The notes: generated by a model not told the origin, from the letters alone. A stretch of DNA of 13,950 nucleotides from JBOGED01 sp050743625 (GCA_050743625.1 JBOGED010000640.1:1-13950), one strand, 5' to 3'; shown: positions 1-7,271, counted from the stretch's first letter. Numbers and translations are program-made.

Positions 1-67
1 GGGGGCATCGAGCCCCCGAAACCGCGCTCCGCGCTCCGCGCTTCGCTCGCCTAAAGGCCGCGGTTTC
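1..67 (-). terminator. Paired hairpins just downstream of the LCP gene
   Basis: Two inverted repeats lie directly after the LCP stop codon (TAA at 71-69). GAAACCGCG (18-26) pairs with CGCGGTTTC (59-67), enclosing a GC-rich loop that itself holds short CGCGCTC-type repeats. Further on, GGGGGC (1-6) pairs with GCCCCC (12-17) across a 5-nt loop. The first stem begins 1 nt after the stop, so a transcription terminator for the minus-strand gene is the natural reading. There is no clear U tract, so a non-canonical GC-hairpin terminator is inferred. Confidence 0.5.
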
Positions 68-68
68 T

Positions 69-1520
69 TTAGCAGGGTACGCCTTGGTCTTCTGCTCCTC
101 GGTAGTCGGGGGGGGCGGTAGGTGGGGGTGTTTCCTGTGTTATGGCGGCCACCGGGGTGAGCGGGAGGGAGGTGAAGTCCGAGCCGACGACGACTGTGAC
201 CACTGACCCCGGGGAACCCAAGGTGAGGGGGACGCCACCCAGCGCCGTGGCGACCAGCTGGGCAGCCGGTTGACCGTCCGGGGGAAAGACGACCTCGGTC
301 CTGCGAGTGGGCGTGGCGCGGCTCATCGATCCGACCTTGAAGCCTCGATCGATCAATGCGTCCCGCGCGAAGGTGAGGGTGCGGTCGCCGCCGATTACCC
401 GCAACGGTGGGACGTTCGCCGCCTGGAGCGGTGGTCGTGGACTGGCGGAGAACTCACCGGTGCGAAACGCGCTGAACAAGGCCCTCGCCTCTGACGTCTC
501 CATCTCAACATAGGAGGCGCCTCCCCTGGTCGTTTCAGTGGCGGGGACCGTCCACGCCTCGACGTCGTCGACTCGCAGGTCGCGGAAGGTATAGACGATC
601 TGGCGCATCTCGGTAAGGCCGAAGCCGCGATCCGTCTCGAGGGTCCGGCCGACCGAGCGCACGAGGTCAAATAGCTTCTGAGGCGCCAGGAGCGTGTCAA
701 CGCTCGCGGCCTCGCGCACGAGCTCGCGGATGAACCGCTGTTGACGAGCGATCCGGCCGAAGTCGTTGTCGATGTAGCGCGCCCGGACGAATCCGACCGC
801 TTGGGCGCCGTCCAGCGTCACACAGCCGGCTGGCAGGTCGACCCCCGCATGCCGATCGCGGATGGGCTCGTCAAGGTAGAAGGAGACGCCCCCGAGGGCA
901 TCGACCACCTCGATGAAGCCGGCCAGGTTCACGCGTACGAAGTGGTCGATCGGGATCCTGGTAAGCGCGCGAACCGTCTGGACGAGGCAGGTAGGCCCGC
1001 CGTCGCGTTGCTGCTCACCGAGCTGGTACGCCTCGTTGATACGGCCACGGCTCCCGTCACACCGAGTGACCAGGAGGTCCCGTGGGAAGCTGAGCAGCTG
1101 GACCTTGTCCGCCCGGGGATCGAGGCGAGCCAGGATGATCGTATCGGTCCGATCACCGGCCTCGGCCTCCGTACCCAAGGCCTGCAGCTCCTCGTCGCTC
1201 AAGCCCTCCCGGCTGTCCGAGCCGACCACCAAGACATGAAGGACATCCGCAGTCTCTTCGACCTCGTCGGCGTCGACGATCCCGTCCCCGTCACGATCCG
1301 TCGGCATCCGCAGTCCCTCGACCTCTGTCCGGAAGATCGACCGATCACCCATCCAGACCAGCGCGCCAGCCGTCGCGCCGACCCCCAAGCTCACCGCGAC
1401 GACCACCGACGTCACGAAAAGTCCGAGAAGGCGCCAATCCAGCCCGCCATCGCGGGGACGTCCGCCGCGCAGCACGGGCCCGAAGGGAGTGACCTTCCGG
1501 GTGCGGCCGCTGGCGGTCAC
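69..1520 (-). CDS. LytR-CpsA-Psr (LCP) family glycopolymer transferase with LytR_C tail
   Basis: This is a membrane-anchored enzyme of the LCP family, which transfers undecaprenyl-linked wall glycopolymers (arabinogalactan or teichoic-acid type) onto peptidoglycan outside the membrane. A short basic cytosolic tail is followed by one transmembrane segment at about residues 31-56. The LCP domain at about 93-275 shows the hallmark segments DRTDTIILARLDP, LLSFPRD (143-149), GRINEAY and the arginine-rich FGRIARQQRFI. A second domain at about 370-450 fits LytR_C, and a Pro-rich tail follows. The GTG start at 1520 is supported by GGAAGGGA (1530-1537) 9 nt upstream. Between the membrane segment and the LCP domain, residues 75-86 form a canonical EF-hand-like calcium loop, unusual for this family as far as I know. 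The gene is divergent from the TIGR03089-like gene; the mycobacterial LCP gene Rv3267 also neighbours such a gene (Rv3268). Substrate unknown. Confidence 0.93.
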   Translation of the reverse strand: MTASGRTRKVTPFGPVLRGGRPRDGGLDWRLLGLFVTSVVVAVSLGVGATAGALVWMGDRSIFRTEVEGLRMPTDRDGDGIVDADEVEETADVLHVLVVGSDSREGLSDEELQALGTEAEAGDRTDTIILARLDPRADKVQLLSFPRDLLVTRCDGSRGRINEAYQLGEQQRDGGPTCLVQTVRALTRIPIDHFVRVNLAGFIEVVDALGGVSFYLDEPIRDRHAGVDLPAGCVTLDGAQAVGFVRARYIDNDFGRIARQQRFIRELVREAASVDTLLAPQKLFDLVRSVGRTLETDRGFGLTEMRQIVYTFRDLRVDDVEAWTVPATETTRGGASYVEMETSEARALFSAFRTGEFSASPRPPLQAANVPPLRVIGGDRTLTFARDALIDRGFKVGSMSRATPTRRTEVVFPPDGQPAAQLVATALGGVPLTLGSPGSVVTVVVGSDFTSLPLTPVAAITQETPPPTAPPDYRGAEDQGVPC

Positions 1521-1529
1521 GGGCGAGAG

Positions 1530-1537
1530 TCCCTTCC
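1530..1537 (-). promoter_or_regulatory. Ribosome binding site of the LCP gene
   Basis: On the minus strand GGAAGGGA lies 9 nt before the GTG at 1520. It is the best Shine-Dalgarno match in this gap and decides the start. Confidence 0.6.
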
Positions 1538-1698
1538 GCGAACGTTCAGTACGTGATCACCAAGGTGACGAACTACTCGACAGTCGCAACGTTGGGCGTT
1601 TCGGTACCGACGGGCACCGGTCGGGTCATCTCGGGACCGTAACACCCGTAGCTCCCATTCCACGCCACTCGACGCCTGTACGTCGATACACCCCGCGG

Positions 1699-1704
1699 TA
1701 GCGT
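1699..1704 (+). promoter_or_regulatory. Candidate -10 box (TAGCGT), leaderless start
   Basis: TAGCGT fits TANNNT and ends 6 nt before the ATG at 1711, so the predicted transcription start is at or next to the A of that ATG. No Shine-Dalgarno sequence is visible, which suits a leaderless mRNA and favours the ATG at 1711 over the one at 1795. No convincing -35 box. Confidence 0.45.
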
Positions 1705-1710
1705 GATCCC

Positions 1711-2985
1711 ATGCCCTCTTCCCTTGCCACCGACCGTAGCACGGCCCGCTCCTTCGCGGGCTGGCCGCCGGCCTGCCGGAACCTGTCCGACCTGATGCAT
1801 CGACAAACCACCACCCAAGGACATGCGCCGTTCCTCACCTACTATGACGACGCCTCGGGAGAACGAACCGAGTTTTCGTACGCGACGTTCAATAACTGGG
1901 TGGCCAAGACCGCCAATCTCCTCTCCGAGGAGTTCGACCTGGGCCCAGGCTCCCGGGTCGCGCTCGCGGTAGGCGCTCACTGGACGTCCGTGGTGATGGC
2001 GTTTGCCTGTTGGCGGATAGGGGCGTGCGCGGCGCCGGTCCCCGCGGAGCAGGCCTCGCTCCTCGGTGGGCTGCTCGGCCTCGTGCGGCCGGACCTCGTG
2101 GTTGCGTGGGAGGATCTCGCGCGGGCGCTGGATGGTCCCCTCCTCGCGGTAGGCGGCGGGTTCGGCGGCCGGCTTACGGTCGATGTCCCGCGAGCGCTGC
2201 CTTACGCCGAGGAGGTCCTGGCCTTTGGGGACGACTTCGACGATCCAGACGTGTCGTTGGAGGATCACGCCCTGCTCGTCATCCCACCGTCCGCCGGTTT
2301 GCACGGCGACACGCCGATCGTGCTCGATCAAGGGAACCTGCTCGCTGGCGCGCTCGCCTTGCGCGCGTGGGGCGGGCTGTCGGAGGGTGATCGGCTCATC
2401 TCGACCGGCCCGACGGGGCCGGTCGAGGGATTTGTGCTTGGCCAGCTCGGCCCGTTCGTCGCTGGTGCGTCCAGTGTCCTTGCCCGCGACCTCGACATGT
2501 CCACGTTCGCGCGCAAGGTTCGCGACGAGCGCGTCACTTGGGCCATGTCTGGAGCCAGCATGCTCGACCAGCTGGCCGCGGGTTCGCCCGGCGACCTCAA
2601 GCCGTTGCGCGGGTTCGTCTGTCCGGGGGGCGCATCGCGTACCGTCCGGGAGCACGTCGAGACCACGACAGGCCTTCGTGTCCACGCCGGCCATGGCGTG
2701 GCGGCGGCCACGTGCGCCTCGACGCTGGAGCCGGCGGATCTCGACGACGCCACCCGTGACTGGATCGCGGAGTTGCGCGGGGTGTACGCCGGCTCGCCAA
2801 CCGCCTGGGCGGAGGTCACCGAGCGTGGCGGCGAGCTCTGCCTGCGCGGGCCGGTGGTGATGGCTGGTCACCTCGACCGCCCCGACCTCGACGAGATCGT
2901 GTTCGCCGACGGCTGGTTACATACGGGCGACCAAGGCCAAGTCGTGGAGGGCCCAGACGGTCGCACCCACGTCTGGCGTTTGTGA
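1711..2985 (+). CDS. TIGR03089-like protein: degenerate, C-terminally truncated AMP-binding (acyl-adenylate) fold
   Basis: The N-terminal part (residues 40-110, with FLTYYDDASGER and NNWVAKTANLL) matches what I know of the actinobacterial TIGR03089 family, usually only about 230 residues. Here the protein has 424 residues and continues through most of the large domain of an adenylate-forming enzyme, including a recognisable A7-like motif GWLHTGDQG (401-409). The ATP-binding P-loop motif (normally SGTTGxPK) is replaced by LLVIPPSAGLHGD (188-200). The protein stops before the small C-terminal domain, so the catalytic lysine is absent. A non-catalytic or strongly altered role is inferred. It sits beside the LCP gene, a pairing also seen in mycobacteria, which suggests an envelope-linked role. 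The ATG at 1711 is supported by a leaderless -10 box; the ATG at 1795 would fit the usual family N-terminus and cannot be excluded. Confidence 0.8.
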   Translation: MPSSLATDRSTARSFAGWPPACRNLSDLMHRQTTTQGHAPFLTYYDDASGERTEFSYATFNNWVAKTANLLSEEFDLGPGSRVALAVGAHWTSVVMAFACWRIGACAAPVPAEQASLLGGLLGLVRPDLVVAWEDLARALDGPLLAVGGGFGGRLTVDVPRALPYAEEVLAFGDDFDDPDVSLEDHALLVIPPSAGLHGDTPIVLDQGNLLAGALALRAWGGLSEGDRLISTGPTGPVEGFVLGQLGPFVAGASSVLARDLDMSTFARKVRDERVTWAMSGASMLDQLAAGSPGDLKPLRGFVCPGGASRTVREHVETTTGLRVHAGHGVAAATCASTLEPADLDDATRDWIAELRGVYAGSPTAWAEVTERGGELCLRGPVVMAGHLDRPDLDEIVFADGWLHTGDQGQVVEGPDGRTHVWRL

Positions 2986-3005
2986 GTGTGCTGGATCCAG
3001 CACAC
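2986..3005. terminator. 20-bp perfect palindrome right after the stop codon
   Basis: A perfect 20-bp palindrome (GTGTGCTGGA followed by its reverse complement) starts at the base after the TGA of the preceding gene and is followed by AAAA. As RNA it folds into an 8-bp stem with a GATC loop. It could be the first part of a tandem terminator; equally, a symmetric site for a dimeric DNA-binding protein is possible. There is no U tract on the plus strand. Confidence 0.45.
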
Positions 3006-3014
3006 AAAAGGGTC

Positions 3015-3049
3015 GGAGGGGGAGCGACCGCCGTAGCCGCTCCCCCTCC
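3015..3049 (+). terminator. 12-bp GC-rich hairpin
   Basis: GGAGGGGGAGCG (3015-3026) is followed after an 11-nt loop by its exact complement (3038-3049). The stem is long, perfect and almost all G-C, 30 nt after the preceding stop codon. It most likely ends transcription of the AMP-binding-like gene. No U tract follows. Confidence 0.6.
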
Positions 3050-3314
3050 ATGGGGGGCCGCCGCGTTTCGGGCAAGAGCTCTCCCGGTGAAAGCTCAACC
3101 TCGACTCGGAGACGCGAGAGACTTCGAGTAGCGGCGCATCAGTAGTCTTGGTAAGTCCTGCCAGCTTCCCTGGCGGGCTAGCCCGCGTTGACTATGGAAC
3201 CGTAGCCCGCGACCCATCCGGAAGCGAACCGAGCGGCAGCCGGCAAGCCGTTGGCTGCCCTGGACAGGCGGACGAGGTTCATCACTATGCGTGCGAGTCG
3301 AGTTGACACAGGGG
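3050..3314. other. Non-coding stretch with several inverted repeats (possible structured RNA)
   Basis: No convincing gene is seen here on either strand. Visible structure includes GCCAG/CTGGC (3160-3164 with 3170-3174), the 14-bp palindrome GCGGGCTAGCCCGC (3173-3186), a second copy of TAGCCCGCG (3203-3211) that could compete for pairing with GCGGGCTA (3173-3180), and GGCAGCC/GGCTGCC (3235-3241 with 3253-3259). I compared it by eye with the Mg2+ M-box, ydaO, cobalamin and c-di-GMP riboswitch consensus sequences and found no match. If transcription starts upstream of 3150 this is a leader of the cation-channel operon; if it starts near 3326 it is not. Confidence 0.35.
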
Positions 3315-3320
3315 TAATGT
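3315..3320 (+). promoter_or_regulatory. Candidate -10 box (TAATGT) upstream of the cation channel
   Basis: TAATGT fits the TANNNT consensus and would start transcription near 3327, giving a leader of about 80 nt to the ATG at 3408. A TTGACA at 3303-3308 is too close to act as its -35 box. Weak support. Confidence 0.3.
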
Positions 3321-3395
3321 GACGTGCGGAGGTCGCGCGGCAACGGCCGTCTCAAGAGGCCCCCACGCGCGTCACGTCCTTCTCGCAAGACGTCC

Positions 3396-3400
3396 GGGGA
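3396..3400 (+). promoter_or_regulatory. Ribosome binding site (GGGGA) that favours the ATG at 3408
   Basis: GGGGA lies 7 nt before the ATG at 3408. The upstream in-frame GTG at 3324 has no comparable site and would add a 28-residue Arg-rich extension. Confidence 0.5.
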
Positions 3401-3407
3401 CCGCACG

Positions 3408-4652
3408 ATGCCGCGCGATCGCGTGGCGAGCCAACCGTCCGTCGCGCGGCAGGTCGTGGCCCATTGGAGGCGCGAGCGCCAAACCCTTCGCCAGGGCTTC
3501 ACCGCCCTGGGGGTGTCGACCGGAGTCGGCATGGGAGCCGGGATTGTGTTGGGGTCGATGGAGGGGTTGCTGACCGAGCTGCCGGGGCTGCTCATGCTCA
3601 TTCCCGCCGCGATCGGGATGCGCGGCGCAATCTTCGGCGCGCTCGGCGCCAGGCTTGGCACCGGCATCCTGACGGGCCAGTACTCCACCACGCTACGGCG
3701 GGGCTCGTTCACGGGCGCGAACGTCGAGGCCGCGGTAACGCTCACACTGGTGAGCAGCGCGCTCGCGGCGATCTTCGCGCGCGCCACCGCAGCGGCCTTC
3801 GGCCTGGACACGATCCCGCTCTGGGACCTCATGCTGGTCTCGATGGTCGGGGGGATCGGATCCAGCCTGTTCGTCCTCTGCGGCGTTCTTGGGCTCGCGG
3901 CGGCCGCGCGGGCGAAAGGTTGGGACATGGACGCCGTCGGCTCACCGTTGATCACCGCGGCGGGCGACATCGTGACGCTCCCCGCGCTCGTGGTGGCGAC
4001 GCGGCTGTTGCACGGCCCACTCCTCAACGCGAGCCTCGGGGGCGGGCTGCTCGCACTCGGGCTGGGCGCGACCGTCGTAAGCCTGGCGCGATCGCCTCAG
4101 CTCACTCGTAGGGTCGTGATCGAGAGCGTGCCGGTTTTGGCCTACGCCGCGCTCGTCGACATCCTGGCGGGCACCGTGTTGGAGAACGACATCGAGTCCT
4201 TCGTCGCAAGTCCTGCCCTACTCGTGCTGATCCCCCCCTTCATCGCCAACTGCGGATCGCTCGGCGGCATCCTGTCGGCCAGGCTGGGCAGCGAGCTTCA
4301 TCTCGGGCTCATCACCCCGCGCCCGATTCCTGAGAAGCTCGCTGGCCTGGAGGCATCACTCACCGTGGCGTTCGCGTTCGCCGCGTTCACCGGAGTCGGG
4401 CTCATTGGCCATACCGCGGCGGAACTCGCGAACTTCGCCTCCCCTGGGCTCGCCGCGATGGTCGCGATCGCGCTACTGGGCGGGTTGCTCGCGACCCTCC
4501 TCCTGTTCGTCGTCGCCTATTCGACAGCGGCGGCGACCTACCGGTTCGGATTAGACCCGGACAACTACGGGATCCCGATCGTCACGGCGACAATGGACTT
4601 TCTGGGTGTCGGTTGCCTCGTCGCGGCATTAGCATTACTCGGGGTGAGCTGA
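3408..4652 (+). CDS. SLC41/MgtE-type divalent cation channel with two MgtE domains
   Basis: This is an integral membrane protein of 414 residues, probably for Mg2+ or a related divalent cation. The sequence is a tandem duplication of the MgtE pore domain. The first half has LLMLIPAAIGMRGAIFGALGARLGTG near 61-86 and TAAGDIVTLPAL near 183-194. The second has LLVLIPPFIANCGSLGGILSARLGS near 271-295 and the ending DNYGIPIVTATMDFLGVG near 385-402. The two aspartates D187 and D397 occupy the position of the pore aspartate of MgtE. The cytosolic N and CBS domains that sense Mg2+ in classical MgtE are absent, as in eukaryotic SLC41. The next gene starts 2 nt after this stop, so the two are co-expressed and the partner probably supplies the missing regulation. 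Start: ATG 3408 with a good ribosome site; a GTG at 3324 would give 442 residues. Confidence 0.88.
   Translation: MPRDRVASQPSVARQVVAHWRRERQTLRQGFTALGVSTGVGMGAGIVLGSMEGLLTELPGLLMLIPAAIGMRGAIFGALGARLGTGILTGQYSTTLRRGSFTGANVEAAVTLTLVSSALAAIFARATAAAFGLDTIPLWDLMLVSMVGGIGSSLFVLCGVLGLAAAARAKGWDMDAVGSPLITAAGDIVTLPALVVATRLLHGPLLNASLGGGLLALGLGATVVSLARSPQLTRRVVIESVPVLAYAALVDILAGTVLENDIESFVASPALLVLIPPFIANCGSLGGILSARLGSELHLGLITPRPIPEKLAGLEASLTVAFAFAAFTGVGLIGHTAAELANFASPGLAAMVAIALLGGLLATLLLFVVAYSTAAATYRFGLDPDNYGIPIVTATMDFLGVGCLVAALALLGVS
4641..4648 (+). promoter_or_regulatory. Ribosome binding site inside the end of the channel gene
   Basis: GGGGTGAG lies 6 nt before the GTG at 4655, which makes that GTG the preferred start over the in-frame TTG at 4613. 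Confidence 0.55.
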
Positions 4653-4654
4653 TA

Positions 4655-5851
4655 GTGCGCCGCAACGTGAAGGATCTGCTCGTCGAGGCCAAGGACGCCT
4701 CAGAGCTGATGGTCGACCTCGCCTATGCCGCGGTGTTCTTCGACGACGCCGAGCTCGCGCGTGAGGTGATGCGCCTCGAGGAGCGCATGGACGAGGCCGT
4801 GCGCGACATGCGCATTCTTTGCATGCTCGCGACACGCTCGGTGGACGACGCGGAGCAGCTGTCCGGGGTCCTGGGGATTGCCAACTCGATGGAGGAGATC
4901 GCCGACGCCGCCGAGGACATCGCCCGGGTCGTCCTGAAGGACCTCGGCGTCCCGGGTGAGCTGCGCGACGACCTGCGCTACGCCGAAGAGGTCCTCGCGC
5001 GCGTCAAGCTACGGCCGGGGAACCGGCTGGCCGGGCAGAGATTGTCGCAACTCGCGCTGCCGAGCGAGACCGGGATGTGGGTCATCGCGGTGCGCCGCGA
5101 CGTCCACTACATCCACCAACCGTCTGGCGACACGATGATCGGCGATGGGGACGTGCTCATCCTGCAAGGGCCCGCCGAGGGCGTCGACCTCGTCCGGGAG
5201 CTGGCGGGCGGAGAGCCGTTCCGCCTCGAGCCCCCGAGGCAGCCGGCCCGGCTGTCCAACCTCGACCGCGCCGTCGACATCCTCATCGAGCTGAAGAACA
5301 CCGCCGAGGTCGGGGTCGGCCTCGCCTACTCGTCGATCTTGTTCCGTGACCTGGGGCTCGTCCGAGAGGTCTCGGGAGTAGAGGATCGCTGCGACGACTT
5401 GTACAACGACCTGCAGCGATGGGTGCTGCGCGCCGCGCAGGACGTCGAGGACCACGAGCTAGGCGAGCTTCGCGCGCTGCTCCAGATCGGCAACTCGTCC
5501 GAGCGCATCACCGACGCGGCTCAGGAGATGACCCGCATCGTCGAGTCGGAGGAGGAGCCCCATCCCGTCGTGGCGGCCGCGCTCCGCGAGGCGGACGAGA
5601 TCGTCTCGGACGCCATCGTCGGGGCTGGCTCCGCGGCCGAGGGTCGCACCTTGGGTGACCTGTCACTCGAGACCGAGACCGGGATGTACGTCCTCGCGAT
5701 CCAGCGCACCGGCCGGTGGATCTACCGCCCCCGCGGCCGGCAAGAGCTGGAGGTCGGCGATCGGCTGCTCGTCACGGGCCCGGAGGAGGGCGTCGCACTC
5801 CTGCGGGCCGTCACGGGAGACGCCCGCGATCCCGAGCTCGCACCGGCCTGA
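4655..5851 (+). CDS. PhoU-TrkA_C tandem-repeat protein, probable regulator of the cation channel
   Basis: This is a soluble protein of 398 residues built from two copies of the same module: a PhoU-like helical domain (about 1-90 and 205-295) followed by a TrkA_C/RCK_C ligand-binding domain (about 100-190 and 300-385). The copies align clearly: VKDLLVEAKDASELMVDLAYA with VDILIELKNTAEVGVGLAYSS, and SETGMWVIAVRR with TETGMYVLAIQR. TrkA_C domains bind small ligands or nucleotides and gate transport proteins; PhoU helices bind metals or partner proteins. No Rossmann (TrkA_N) domain is present. GTG 4655 is chosen because it follows the channel stop by 2 nt, has a good ribosome site and gives the expected N-terminus. 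Sharing a transcript with a channel that lacks its own sensor domains suggests it acts as a detachable regulatory subunit; this is inference. The ligand cannot be read from the sequence. Confidence 0.88.
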   Translation: MRRNVKDLLVEAKDASELMVDLAYAAVFFDDAELAREVMRLEERMDEAVRDMRILCMLATRSVDDAEQLSGVLGIANSMEEIADAAEDIARVVLKDLGVPGELRDDLRYAEEVLARVKLRPGNRLAGQRLSQLALPSETGMWVIAVRRDVHYIHQPSGDTMIGDGDVLILQGPAEGVDLVRELAGGEPFRLEPPRQPARLSNLDRAVDILIELKNTAEVGVGLAYSSILFRDLGLVREVSGVEDRCDDLYNDLQRWVLRAAQDVEDHELGELRALLQIGNSSERITDAAQEMTRIVESEEEPHPVVAAALREADEIVSDAIVGAGSAAEGRTLGDLSLETETGMYVLAIQRTGRWIYRPRGRQELEVGDRLLVTGPEEGVALLRAVTGDARDPELAPA

Positions 5852-5872
5852 CGCGCCGCGCCTTTCCTGCAC

Positions 5873-5912
5873 TGTGCAGAGTTATGCCGGTATTCCGGCC
5901 TAACTCTGCACA
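5873..5912. terminator. Bidirectional hairpin terminator between convergent genes
   Basis: A 12-bp perfect stem (5873-5884 with 5901-5912, core GTGCAGAGTTA) is extended, after a single mismatch, by GCCGG/CCGGC around a TATT loop. It lies 21 nt after the PhoU-TrkA_C stop and 9 nt beyond the end of the convergent protease gene, so it can serve both. The outer stem is less GC-rich than its surroundings. A dispersed palindromic repeat is the alternative. Confidence 0.75.
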
Positions 5913-5921
5913 ATGCGGTGT

Positions 5922-7226
5922 CTAGCAGCCGGACTGCGGCAGGCAGGTCTGCAGCGGTCCCAGTTCCCCTGGAGTTTGGGTATTGCGCACGGGGCTGAAC
6001 GAGCCGCCGCTCGCCCAATGCGTCCCAAGCAAGATGATGTCGGGTCCCTGGAAGCCATCGACCGACGTGACAATAGGCGAGCCGCTATCTCCAGGAGCTG
6101 AGGAGTAGCTGGCCTGGGCCTGGCAAAGCATGGTGAGATCCGTGTCCACAATGTTGATGTCGACGCAGGTTCTTATGACCCTTCCCCTGGTGCGTCCCGT
6201 GCTCGCGCCAATCTTCATCACTGGCTGCCCGGCAAGTGGATTCCCTTCGGCTCGGACGCGGTATGTCTGCACCCCGTTCCAGGAGGCTGAGTTCGCTGGG
6301 GGCATGGCGATGAGCCCTTGGCTGAATGAGACGTTCGGGAGGAACCGCGCGAAGGCTGTGTCGCTGTAGCGGCACCGCCTGCCCGTGGGGCATCCATTCC
6401 CAGTGAACAGGGGAGGGTCGACCGCCTCACGCGCGATGGGTGAGGTGACAGTTGGTTGACCAAAGATCGTGCCTTCGACTCCACCCATCCGATTGGTGCA
6501 ATGCGAAGCCGTGATCATGCCACTCTCGCCGGCTCGCACCGCGACGACGCCGAGTGTGCAGAGGGATGTGCCCGATCCGATCTGAACTCCCCCGACGAGT
6601 GGTCGCGCGGGATCCGACAGCTCTCGCCGGACAGGAGAAACGGGTTCGATCACGACCGCGTCCAGGGGAATATCCCGCGCGCGCAGGGTCTCCTCCAGCT
6701 GGGCCATGGAAACGGTGGAAGGGTCGATGCCGATGTGCAGGCGATTCGCCAGCTCGTCGATGTCGGTCCACACGATGCCGGGCATCGCGAGGACATCGAG
6801 TTGCATGCGGTCGTACCAGCGCTCCAGCTCGGAGAAGGCGAAGTCGGCGACCACCGCGACCAGGGGTAATCCCTCTAGGCGCGGGTCGCTGAGCAATGCG
6901 GCCAGCGCGTCCCGTGCGTCCGATGCTTGCTCGGGGTTCTCGCTCATGAGAATGAGCAGGTTGCCGGTCACCTCGTCGACGACGGCGCCTCCAAAGGACG
7001 GCACCTCCTCGGCGATCGCGGAGAAGGCCTCGTCAAGCGTACGTGGAGGAGGCGCCGCCGCGCTCGAAGGGCTCCCGTACGCCATGCTCGAAGTCAGCAC
7101 GCAGAACGTGCTGATACACAGCGCTGCCCTAGCCCCCCTCCACCGCCTTACCCGACACCTTTTCCCCCCGTGCTCGTCAAGACTTCTAAAGGCAAGATCC
7201 CCCAAGGCGATTCCCCCCGTCGCCAA
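5922..7226 (-). CDS. Secreted S1 (chymotrypsin-fold) serine protease with N-terminal propeptide
   Basis: This is an exported serine protease with a complete triad: H242 in GMITASHCTN, D289 in RYSDTAFARF and S381 in SAPGDSGSPIV. A signal peptide is seen at about residues 27-51 (basic RVRRWRGAR, then a hydrophobic stretch ending SSMAYG). About 150 residues up to roughly position 205 look like a propeptide, as in streptogrisin or alpha-lytic-type proteases, with a mature domain of about 230 residues. It has eight cysteines in the mature part (223, 243, 279, 285, 354, 368, 428, 434), with Cys223 and Cys243 placed like the pair next to the catalytic histidine. The start is uncertain: TTG 7226 gives a long pre-signal stretch, TTG 7205 is also in frame, and no good ATG or GTG precedes the signal peptide. 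It lies 55 bp downstream of the acyl-CoA dehydrogenase on the same strand, with no clear functional link. Substrate unknown. Confidence 0.85.
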   Translation of the reverse strand: MATGGIALGDLAFRSLDEHGGKRCRVRRWRGARAALCISTFCVLTSSMAYGSPSSAAAPPPRTLDEAFSAIAEEVPSFGGAVVDEVTGNLLILMSENPEQASDARDALAALLSDPRLEGLPLVAVVADFAFSELERWYDRMQLDVLAMPGIVWTDIDELANRLHIGIDPSTVSMAQLEETLRARDIPLDAVVIEPVSPVRRELSDPARPLVGGVQIGSGTSLCTLGVVAVRAGESGMITASHCTNRMGGVEGTIFGQPTVTSPIAREAVDPPLFTGNGCPTGRRCRYSDTAFARFLPNVSFSQGLIAMPPANSASWNGVQTYRVRAEGNPLAGQPVMKIGASTGRTRGRVIRTCVDINIVDTDLTMLCQAQASYSSAPGDSGSPIVTSVDGFQGPDIILLGTHWASGGSFSPVRNTQTPGELGPLQTCLPQSGC

Positions 7227-7271
7227 CCTTCCCGAAGTGCCACCGTCACAGAAGCACGGCCCCTCGTCAAT

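Noticed and set aside
1573..2871. 432-codon open frame on the minus strand opposite the AMP-binding-like gene
   Set aside because: It is Arg/Pro/Gly-rich with no recognisable domain, and it lies antisense to a gene with clear family motifs; high GC makes such shadows common.
3303..3320. TTGACA and TAATGT as a full -35/-10 promoter
   Set aside because: The spacing is 6 bp rather than about 17, so they cannot act as one sigma-70-type promoter; only the -10 box was kept, at low confidence.
3095..4027. 310-codon minus-strand open frame whose end runs into the non-coding stretch
   Set aside because: The first two thirds are antisense to the channel gene, with low-complexity Ala/Pro/Ser content. 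The tail resembles no transposase, TnpB or reverse transcriptase that I can name, so it was not called a mobile-element relic.
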